Both the position numbers and the translations under genes were made by a program. From NCBI GenBank assembly GCA_902802265.1, contig CADCLN010000019.1:1-49018 (forward strand): a stretch of DNA of 49,018 nucleotides, given 5' to 3'. This document shows positions 1 to 9,665 of this stretch, one piece after another; positions within the stretch are counted from its first letter, which is position 1, and each line of letters opens with the position of its first letter. The notes below the pieces were generated by a model that was not told where the DNA came from, searched no databases, and saw only the letters and a program-made list of their open reading frames with translations. Source of the DNA: an uncultured Bacteroidales bacterium (lineage in GTDB: Bacteria > Bacteroidota > Bacteroidia > Bacteroidales > Bacteroidaceae).

Positions 1-90
1 TTCAATGACAACGTCATCAACTGAAAGAGTCTGAGCGAATGCTGTCATTCCTGCGAACAGGACGAAGAGAGTAGAAAAAATCTTTTTCAT
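1..90 (-). CDS. Secreted protein, N-terminal fragment only
   Basis: Read on the minus strand, an ATG at 88-90 opens a frame that runs off the window edge. The 30 visible residues begin MKKIFSTLFVLFAGMTAFAQ, a textbook Sec signal peptide with a Lys-rich start, a hydrophobic core and an A-F-A-Q cleavage site, followed by TLSVDDVVIE. Prevotella surface and secreted proteins often begin this way. It is oriented like, and lies downstream of, the 194-3685 gene, 103 bp away, with a hairpin between them. Nothing can be said about its function because the mature domain is outside the window. Confidence 0.75.
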   Translation of the reverse strand, partial: MKKIFSTLFVLFAGMTAFAQTLSVDDVVIE

Positions 91-114
91 AATGTTTTTT
101 ATTGTTTTTTGTGG

Positions 115-150
115 GTTTCCTGCCTGCCCTTGTTTTGACAGGCAGGAAAC
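115..150 (-). terminator. Hairpin between two minus-strand genes
   Basis: A perfect 12-bp inverted repeat (GTTTCCTGCCTG at 115-126 and its complement at 139-150) encloses a 12-nt loop. It lies just after the stop codon of the 194-3685 gene and 25 nt before the start of the next gene. There is no clear T-tract on the minus strand, so it may be a factor-dependent terminator, an mRNA-stabilising end or a leader structure. Confidence 0.45.
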
Positions 151-193
151 CTCTTGGGGTTAATGATTTAATTTTAGTGTGAATAAAGAGTGA

Positions 194-3100
194 TTACTGG
201 TTCAGATACTTGTCGATGAGGTTGGTGATGTCCTCAACTGTTACAGTGCTACCAGGAGTCAGGTACTCATCGATGAGGTTGGTGATGTCCTCAACTGTTA
301 CGCTGCCAGCTGCGCTGTAGTCGTAGCCTTCGAGTGGAGCAACGAAGAAGAGACGAGCATCGTTTGCAAATGTGTTGGTATCCCAGTAGTCCATAGCTCC
401 ATAGTTGTGGTCTGTAGCCTTGCCAGAAGTGTAGTGTTCAACCACACCGATAGTCAGTTTCTGACCTTCGCCTACAGCTACGTTTGGAATTACTGTGGGG
501 TGACCAGCCCAAGAAGGACCGGCAGAGAATGGAATCATGATAGGATCTGCATCGTCAACCTGAGCGAAGATGTACTTGTCCCAAATGCCAGTTTCGTCGT
601 TATAGGCATTGAATACGCCAATGTTGCCGTCTGGGTCGGGCTGAGTGTTCTTCACAGCAGTACGAGAAGCGATGTAAACATCGTAAACACCTACAGGAGC
701 ATTTTCGATTACCTGATAGAACTTGTATTCAGCACCGCTGCCGTAAGCATTGATAGCGCTGGTGATCACAGGATTCTCAGCTGTTGCAGAAGCATTGTTG
801 GCGAGGTGAACGCTACCACCTTCATACTGTTCGCACATCCAGCCAACCACTGTGTTGTCTTGCAGATTGGCACCACCGTTGGTTGTGTAAGTGTAGAAGC
901 GTGGGTTCTTGATGAGGCAAGTGAAGTCGATACCGCTTGTAGCTACAGGTGCAGTGGGTTCTGTTATTTCACCTTCTTCTTCCTCTTCCTCATCTTCGTT
1001 GACAACATTTACATAAACTCCATCTACCACAATCTTCTGGTCAAGGTCATAGTTAACGGTTGTGTACATGTCTTCAGTAATGCCGCCATCTACAATCTTC
1101 TTGTAGAGAGCCTGCTTTGTAGCCTCGTTGCAAGCTGCGATGACAGCGTCGTCGTCAGTAGCAAGGTTCAGAACTTCATCCTTGATGCCGTCTGTAACGC
1201 CCAGTGTGTTTGCTGTCTGAGAAGCCTTGTATGCACGCCAAGTCAGGATATCTACCAAGCTTGGTACATTCTTCATCAGACCGGCAGCATTCATCAGCTT
1301 AGGAGTAACTTGGTTCAGTTCTTCGTCAGAGAGGAGTGAAGGATTGGTATCTCCATATGTGTCAATCATATCCTTAGCTTCCTTGGCAAAATCAGAGTTA
1401 AGATACTTGCCTTCCAGTGTGGCGTAAGCCTCTTCAGTCTCGATGAGTGCAATGGTGAAGTTGTCGATATTGTCCATACGAGTCTGCATAGCTTCGCTCA
1501 GTCTGCGGAGTTCGTCGCACAGATTCTCTACCTCAGAAGGAGCTGTGAAGTGACCGTTCTGAGCCTCATTGATGGCATTGCCGAAAGCAGTCTTGGTGTC
1601 ACCGTCGTAAGATTGGTCCATGTCAGCCGCTTCCCAAACAGGCATAACCTCTTCGAGTGTTGTAGCCAGCATCTGCTTGTAGAAAGCAGACTTCGAAGGC
1701 ATGGTAACAAGGCTTACGTTAGCCAGCAGGAATTCCTGCCACTGAGCAGCATTAGAAGTGAAGCGCAGTACATAGTAACCCTCTTCCGGAACGACGAAGT
1801 CGGTTACACATTTTACAGAACCTGTCACCTTGCCCGTTGCACCATTTACGTTTGGAGCAGCCAGAATGTCGGCAAACTTAGCATATACCTCACCGTTCAG
1901 GTCTTCCAGTGTGAAGGTGAAAGTAGGTTCACCCTTCCAGGCAGCCATCAGGAAGCTGATCTGATACTTGCGAGCCTCCAGTTTCAATGAAATGTTTTCT
2001 GGCAAATCTTCTTTCAGGGTACCGTCTTCGTTCAGATAGTCCTTCACCTGATCACCGTAAGTACACCAGCCCTCGTTTGTGCCGCGAGTACCCCAGTACA
2101 GAGCCTTGTTGAAGTCGCCAGAGAAGCCATCATACAGACGAGTACCACCACCACCAGGAGTGCCACCCCAGTTGTAATTCATCTGTGAACCATCAGGGTT
2201 GAAATCATAGAGGTGATAACCAGCTTCGTTGTAGGTAACCCAGCCAGAAGGAACACCACCCGTCATTTCGTTGTCGAAGTCAGTCTTCCATACTGTTTCA
2301 GAAGTACCGCCGACCTTGTCTTCACCTACTTCGAACTGGATGGACACATCTTCGCAATCTATACCAAAGTTGTTGGTCAGACCAGAGAGTGTCAGCGTAT
2401 ATTCACCGTCAGCCACACCTGTTGCGATGGCCACGTTGATGGTCAGTTCGTCGTCCGACAATGTGATGCCGTCGGAGAGGTCCTTTGTCTTATCGCCGAA
2501 GTTGTCACGCCAGCTCAGTGTAGCACTGGTCATGTCGATGCTCATCTTCTTGTCGAAAGTGAACGAAACATTGGTCAGTTCGCTGCCGTCCAGTTCGAAA
2601 CTGTTGTTTTCAGGAACTGTGCTCAGCAGTGTAGCAGGAGACCAAGAAGAAGGAAGTGCGTCGATAGTCTCGTCGAAGTAAGCCACTTCACCCGTGAAAC
2701 CGAGCACCTTCATTTCGCTCTCTACGTCAGCGCTTGGACGCTTGTCGCCGTTATAGACGATGGGGCAGTCCTCTGCAGGCGTGAAGCTGACAACAACATT
2801 CTGGTCAAGTTCAGCATAAGTCTCCTTCAGGAAGATGTACAGGAAACCGTCGCTTTGACCTTCAAGGAATTCAACCTCTACAGGCACGCCGTCAACAGTG
2901 ACAGACACCTGAGCGGGGTCGAGAGACAGAGTGCCGTTGTTGGCGGCTGCCAATTCAGCAATGTTCGTCGGGTAGCCGAAGTCCAGCTTAATCACGTCGC
3001 CGTTGAACGTCGCCTCATTGAATGTTACGCCCTCTTCCAGCAAGATGTCGTCGAGGATGTACTCGCCAGGGTTATACATATTTATAGTAATGAAATACTC

Positions 3101-3685
3101 ATTGGGGAATGGGTCACCCTTCTGAGAAACCGTGTCACCGTTCACATCCACCTTGCCTGTGTAGTCTGCAGAAAGTGCATCCTGGTCATCCTTGTTCGTG
3201 AAGAAAGTGATGTAAGAATAATGCTTCCAGTCGCTGGAAGTCACGAATGTGTTGTAATACTGCTGGCCGCTCTTCGTAGAGATTGGCATGTCAATATACT
3301 CCTTACCGATAGAGAGTGTTGACTTCAGGTTCAGTCCGTCGTCAGCCTTCACCCAGAAGCTTACGCGGTAAGGCGTGTTATCCTTCAGCTGCAGGTTGCC
3401 CACCTTGAACCCACGGTCCCAGGTGTTGCCCGCCAGCGCGCTGGAGTTTACCATCTGGAAGGCAAATTCGCCGCTGTGAGTATCATCGGCATATTGCTCA
3501 TCCCAAACATCCTCTTCGTGCCTGTTAATCCAGTCACCGAAGAGACCACCAGGAGTGTAAGCACCCTCTGTGGTGTACTTTGTGTCGCCATTCTCGAAAC
3601 CGAGGTTGACGATGGTCGTCTGCGCCTGCGCACTCATGGAGAAAGCTGCAAAGCCGAGACCCATCAAAAGGTTTAGATTTTTCAT
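194..3685 (-). CDS. Large secreted protein with CBM-like, Ig-like and two C-terminal dockerin-like half-repeats
   Basis: The 1163-aa product starts with a signal peptide (cleavage near AQAQ, residues 20-23). Residues of about 25-235 look like a CBM4/9-type carbohydrate-binding sandwich. Around residues 355-460 there is an SbsA-type Ig-like segment (pattern 'VPENNSFELDGSELTNVSF'). A second jelly-roll-like stretch follows, then a helical region (about 670-880), a Glu-rich linker (about 885-905) and another beta-rich domain. The last 40 residues hold two near-identical copies of VTVEDITNLID(E/K)YL. No catalytic signature of a known glycoside hydrolase family was recognised, so binding or scaffolding of polysaccharide is an inference from the domains and the neighbouring GH genes. 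A promoter-like TAATTTTG (minus strand) lies at 3760-3767. The long 5' gap and hairpin at the 3' end suggest a single-gene transcript. Confidence 0.85.
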   Translation of the reverse strand: MKNLNLLMGLGFAAFSMSAQAQTTIVNLGFENGDTKYTTEGAYTPGGLFGDWINRHEEDVWDEQYADDTHSGEFAFQMVNSSALAGNTWDRGFKVGNLQLKDNTPYRVSFWVKADDGLNLKSTLSIGKEYIDMPISTKSGQQYYNTFVTSSDWKHYSYITFFTNKDDQDALSADYTGKVDVNGDTVSQKGDPFPNEYFITINMYNPGEYILDDILLEEGVTFNEATFNGDVIKLDFGYPTNIAELAAANNGTLSLDPAQVSVTVDGVPVEVEFLEGQSDGFLYIFLKETYAELDQNVVVSFTPAEDCPIVYNGDKRPSADVESEMKVLGFTGEVAYFDETIDALPSSWSPATLLSTVPENNSFELDGSELTNVSFTFDKKMSIDMTSATLSWRDNFGDKTKDLSDGITLSDDELTINVAIATGVADGEYTLTLSGLTNNFGIDCEDVSIQFEVGEDKVGGTSETVWKTDFDNEMTGGVPSGWVTYNEAGYHLYDFNPDGSQMNYNWGGTPGGGGTRLYDGFSGDFNKALYWGTRGTNEGWCTYGDQVKDYLNEDGTLKEDLPENISLKLEARKYQISFLMAAWKGEPTFTFTLEDLNGEVYAKFADILAAPNVNGATGKVTGSVKCVTDFVVPEEGYYVLRFTSNAAQWQEFLLANVSLVTMPSKSAFYKQMLATTLEEVMPVWEAADMDQSYDGDTKTAFGNAINEAQNGHFTAPSEVENLCDELRRLSEAMQTRMDNIDNFTIALIETEEAYATLEGKYLNSDFAKEAKDMIDTYGDTNPSLLSDEELNQVTPKLMNAAGLMKNVPSLVDILTWRAYKASQTANTLGVTDGIKDEVLNLATDDDAVIAACNEATKQALYKKIVDGGITEDMYTTVNYDLDQKIVVDGVYVNVVNEDEEEEEEGEITEPTAPVATSGIDFTCLIKNPRFYTYTTNGGANLQDNTVVGWMCEQYEGGSVHLANNASATAENPVITSAINAYGSGAEYKFYQVIENAPVGVYDVYIASRTAVKNTQPDPDGNIGVFNAYNDETGIWDKYIFAQVDDADPIMIPFSAGPSWAGHPTVIPNVAVGEGQKLTIGVVEHYTSGKATDHNYGAMDYWDTNTFANDARLFFVAPLEGYDYSAAGSVTVEDITNLIDEYLTPGSTVTVEDITNLIDKYLNQ
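213..301. repeat. 32-bp direct repeat encoding the duplicated dockerin-like helix
   Basis: An identical 32-nt stretch occurs at 213-244 and 270-301 (period 57 bp) inside the 3' end of the 194-3685 gene. It encodes the two VTVEDITNLID copies. The nucleotide identity points to a recent tandem duplication or to recombination-maintained homogeneity. Confidence 0.9.
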
Positions 3686-3759
3686 AAGCGAAAAAAGTTT
3701 TAAGTTGATAAAAAGATTTTGAGTTAAATAAAAGTGTGAGAAATCACTAAATTTGGCTG

Positions 3760-3767
3760 CAAAATTA
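3760..3767 (-). promoter_or_regulatory. Bacteroidetes -7 element upstream of the 1163-aa gene
   Basis: On the minus strand the sequence reads TAATTTTG, matching TAnnTTTG, about 75 nt before the start codon. No good -33 TTTG is visible. Just upstream, TGTAATGTTACA (3793-3804) is a perfect palindrome with a related half-site (GATGTTACA) nearby, which could be an operator. Confidence 0.5.
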
Positions 3768-4141
3768 TCATGTTTCCCTGTCAGCGAGTTTTTGTAATGT
3801 TACATGAGTTTTGCGTGATGTTACAAAAAAAATAAACTGTTTGCAATCAAGCGGTTGTGAAGACAAGTTTTTTGTGTCGATAGGAGAAAAAACGTGGGTT
3901 GGTGGAAGGGGATGGGAGCTTTGGTTCGACAAGGCCAACCCAGGAATTCGGTTAGAAATCAGCCAAGCCAGCCCCCTAAAGGGGATTACTGAGAACAAAA
4001 TTACGGAATAATTTTGTATGGCAGACTGAGGTGTACTGATTTAGGTTGACAGTTTATACTGACTTTTTCCCCTTGATAATTTTTTGAAGTAAAGTTACAT
4101 TTTGTGGTTAATTATCTTGTAATCATTGGATTAGGTTGAGA

Positions 4142-4185
4142 AAAGTTACATTAAAGTTACATGAAAGTTGCACTAAAGTTACACC
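4142..4185. repeat. Four tandem 11-bp repeats
   Basis: Units AAAGTTACATT, AAAGTTACATG, AAAGTTGCACT and AAAGTTACACC follow each other without gaps. An 11-bp period puts the copies on the same face of the helix, so they could be binding sites, though they are far from either neighbouring start codon. Confidence 0.8.
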
Positions 4186-4314
4186 AATTCAGTCATTTTA
4201 TGGCGCAAAATTGTCGATTTTATCAAAAAGGGGGTGATAAGTTGACGTTGAAGCGAAGTTAAAACGACGTTAATGGCGCAAAAACTTTATAGAGAAATGG
4301 AGTTGTACGTCAGT

Positions 4315-4402
4315 GGCATTGCATGGCTGCTGGGGTACGAAAGTTCTCTCGTTGCGGTGGCACTGCATTGCTGCTGGGGTGGCAAAGTTCTCCCGCTGCG
4401 GT
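4315..4402. repeat. Two tandem 44-bp repeats plus degenerate third copy
   Basis: Units 4315-4358 and 4359-4402 are colinear (both contain GCTGCTGGGGT and AAAGTTCTC) with scattered mismatches. Part of the unit recurs at 4403-4447, and its core is found inverted just downstream. No coding function is apparent. Confidence 0.75.
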
Positions 4403-4536
4403 AGCAATGCAGTGCCAGACAAGTAGCAAAGTTCTCCCACGGCAGCGAGAGAACTTTGCTACGGAGATGAGAGAACTTTGCTTTTCAGATGAATGCACAA
4501 AGACTTTTGAAGAAAAAAGAGATGTGCTTTCGGAGT

Positions 4537-7065
<2,529 letters not shown>

Positions 7066-7216
7066 ATGCTTTTTAATATAATGTTCGTATTGAACTTTAA
7101 CTAAAACTTTTGCTTATGTTTCATTTTGGGCATTTCGAATGTCTTGGGTTGCGTTTTTGTAACGTATGATTAAAATTTATATATTATTGTGTGAAAAGAA
7201 GTCTCGGAAAAGTTTG

Positions 7217-7224
7217 TAATTTTG
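7217..7224 (+). promoter_or_regulatory. Bacteroidetes -7 element for the GH115 gene
   Basis: TAATTTTG lies 22 nt before the GH115 start codon and fits TAnnTTTG. No good -33 TTTG is seen. With the divergent site at 7058-7065 this makes a back-to-back promoter region for the two hydrolase transcripts. Confidence 0.55.
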
Positions 7225-7246
7225 CAGGCAAAACTGTAAAGGTAAA

Positions 7247-9646
7247 ATGAAAAAGCTTGTTTTTATTTTGATGTGTGTAAGCAGCTTGTCGGTTTGGGCT
7301 GCTGAAGATTTTGTGTCGTTTGTTCAACCTTCAACTCCCGCTCTGCAACTGACGGGCACGACTGCCGCCGTGACGTGGGACGAGGCTGACTATCCAGGTG
7401 TGTTGATTGCTGCAAAGAATCTGCAGGCTGATTTGCAGGCGGTGACGGGTTCCGTCAATGCCCCCGTTGTGGTGGGTACATGGGGCAAGAGCAAGCTGAT
7501 TGACTCCAAGGCGTATGCCAAGGAACTGAAGGGAAAGAACGAGAAGTTTGTGATTGATGTGCAGGCAGACAAGATTGTCATAGCCGGTAGCGACAAGCGT
7601 GGCACGATTTATGGCGTGTATGAACTGTCGAGACAGCTGGGTGTATCACCATGGTATTGGTGGGCAGATGTGCCTGTGCAGAAACATAGTCAGGTTTTTG
7701 CCCGACAGGGACAATATACCGATGGGGAACCTGCCGTGAAGTATCGTGGCATCTTCCTGAACGATGAGTGGCCCTGCATGGGTAACTGGACACACGACAC
7801 GTTTGGCGGCTTCAATCATAAGATGTATGAAAAGGTGTTTGAACTGGTGTTGCGTCTGAAGGGTAACTTCATGTGGCCAGCCATGTGGTCGGCTGCGTTC
7901 TATGCCGATGACCCTCTGAACATGAAGACTGCCGACGATATGGGCATCATCATGGGAACCAGTCACCACGAACCTTGTGCCAAGGCGCATCAGGAATGGA
8001 CAAGGGTAAAGACGCGCGGTGCATGGAATTATGACACCAATCGCGAGGAACTTGTGGACTTCTGGCGGAGTGGTATTGAACGCATGAAGGACACAGAGGA
8101 TGTGATTACCATCGGTATGCGCGGCAATGGTGACGAGCCTATGGCAGAGAAGCCCGATGTGTCATTGATGGAGCGCATCGTGGCTCATCAGCGTAAACTC
8201 ATAGCCGAAGCTACAGGGAAGAAGGCAAAGGATGTGCCACAAGTGTGGGCATTATATAAAGAGGTGCAGCAGTATTATGAGATGGGCATGAAGGTGCCTG
8301 ACGATGTAATCCTGTTGCTGTGTGATGACAACTGGGGCAATGTACGCATGTTGCCAGACACGAAGACGGAAACGCACCAACCCACGAAGCGTCACCCTGG
8401 GGGCTATGGTCTGTATTATCATGTGGATTATGTGGGTGCTCCGCGCAATAGCAAGTGGCTGAACGTAAGTCAGGTGCAACGTCTGTGGGAACAGCTTGAC
8501 TTGACTTACCGTGCTGGCATTGACAAGTTGTGGGTGCTGAATGTGGGCGACTTGAAGCCGATGGAGTTCCCCATTGACTTCTGGTTTAAGGAAGCCTGGA
8601 ATCCCGCTCAGTTCTCGGCAGACAATCTGATGGCTTATACGGAAGACTTCTGCCGTCAGCAGTTTGGCGAAGCTGCGGCCAAGGAGGCAGCACGCATCTT
8701 GAACCTGCAATGCAAGTATGCCCATCGCCGTACCGCAGAACAGATGGAGAAGAATACCTACAATCTTGCGAGTGGAGAATGGGATGCTCGTTTGGCAGAA
8801 TATAAAATTCTGGAAACGGAGGCTTTGGCCCAATACCTCACGTTGCCGGAGGAGTACAGAGATGCTTACAACGAAATCGTGCTGTTCCCCATCCGTAGTG
8901 TGGCTAATATCTATGAAATGTATTATGCCCAGGCCAAGAATGAACAGTTGGCTGCCATTGGCGACCCTGCTGCCAACGAGTGGGCTGACCGTGTGGAGGA
9001 ATGCTTCAAGAAAGACTCTCTGCTTTGTGCGGACTATAACCACAACATTGCCGGTGGCAAGTGGAATCACATGATGGATGAAATTCATATTGGCTACAGG
9101 TCTTGGAACAATCCGCGCCGAAACATTCTCCCTGCGGTGAAGCGTGTTGAGAGGGAAAATGTTGTCATTGCAGAACAAGGAGGAAAGGTCATCATCGATG
9201 CGGATTGCTATGCCGATAAGACCGATGCGCAGAATGCCAAGTGGACCGTGATACCCGATTTTGGCATTTATAAGTCTGCCATCGCCCTGATGCCTTACAG
9301 CGAAAAGACGGATGGCGGCAGCATCAGCTACAAGTTCAGGACTTCAAAGAAGGCTGCTACGGTGACGTTTGTGCTGGCTCCGAACTTCCCCTTCAACGAT
9401 GTGAAAGGCGGAATGCGCTTGAATTATGCCATTGATGGCGGTACGCCTGTTACGTTAAACACCAACGGGTCGGCTGTCATTCGCTTTAATAATGCCACGG
9501 GTGACCAGCAGTATGAGTGGGCAAAAGAGCGTGTGAACAAGAGGAAGGTGGAGGTGACGTTGCCTGCTGTGGCCGATGACGTTCACACCCTGAATCTGTC
9601 TCCGTTGGATGCTGGTATAGTGATAGAAAGAATTATTATTGAATAA
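7247..9646 (+). CDS. GH115 xylan alpha-1,2-glucuronidase, secreted
   Basis: The 799-aa product has a signal peptide (residues 1-18, ending VWAA). It shows the GH115 layout: an N-terminal alpha/beta domain with 'GTIYGVYELSRQLGVSPWYW' near residue 120, then the barrel with KYRGIFLNDEWP, NFMWPAMWSAAF, GTSHHEP, GMRGNGDEPM, DDNWGN and WVLNVGDLKPMEFP, and a C-terminal beta-sandwich. GH115 enzymes remove (4-O-methyl-)glucuronic acid from internal and terminal xylose residues of glucuronoxylan. The length is a little shorter than the roughly 840-960 aa common in the family, but no core motif is missing. The GH30-GH43 gene starts 20 bp downstream, so the two are almost certainly co-transcribed. Confidence 0.93.
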   Translation: MKKLVFILMCVSSLSVWAAEDFVSFVQPSTPALQLTGTTAAVTWDEADYPGVLIAAKNLQADLQAVTGSVNAPVVVGTWGKSKLIDSKAYAKELKGKNEKFVIDVQADKIVIAGSDKRGTIYGVYELSRQLGVSPWYWWADVPVQKHSQVFARQGQYTDGEPAVKYRGIFLNDEWPCMGNWTHDTFGGFNHKMYEKVFELVLRLKGNFMWPAMWSAAFYADDPLNMKTADDMGIIMGTSHHEPCAKAHQEWTRVKTRGAWNYDTNREELVDFWRSGIERMKDTEDVITIGMRGNGDEPMAEKPDVSLMERIVAHQRKLIAEATGKKAKDVPQVWALYKEVQQYYEMGMKVPDDVILLLCDDNWGNVRMLPDTKTETHQPTKRHPGGYGLYYHVDYVGAPRNSKWLNVSQVQRLWEQLDLTYRAGIDKLWVLNVGDLKPMEFPIDFWFKEAWNPAQFSADNLMAYTEDFCRQQFGEAAAKEAARILNLQCKYAHRRTAEQMEKNTYNLASGEWDARLAEYKILETEALAQYLTLPEEYRDAYNEIVLFPIRSVANIYEMYYAQAKNEQLAAIGDPAANEWADRVEECFKKDSLLCADYNHNIAGGKWNHMMDEIHIGYRSWNNPRRNILPAVKRVERENVVIAEQGGKVIIDADCYADKTDAQNAKWTVIPDFGIYKSAIALMPYSEKTDGGSISYKFRTSKKAATVTFVLAPNFPFNDVKGGMRLNYAIDGGTPVTLNTNGSAVIRFNNATGDQQYEWAKERVNKRKVEVTLPAVADDVHTLNLSPLDAGIVIERIIIE

Positions 9647-9665
9647 TGTATATAATATATATAAT

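Larger units (their letters stand above)
3686..4536. other. Gene-free 851-bp intergenic region with tandem repeats
   Basis: No credible gene is seen on either strand. The region holds the promoter of the 1163-aa gene, four tandem 11-bp units of the type AAAGTTACATT (4142-4185), and two 44-bp tandem units (4315-4402) followed by a partial, diverged third unit. AGAGAACTTTGCT then occurs at 4448-4460 and, less its first bases, again at 4470-4482 and in inverted form in the tandem units. The short open frames here show no coding character. Confidence 0.7.

Noticed and set aside
2213-3322. Long plus-strand open frame (369 codons) opposite the 1163-aa gene
   Set aside because: It is antisense to a gene with a clear signal peptide and domains; the translation is low in recognisable motifs and reflects codon structure of the real gene.
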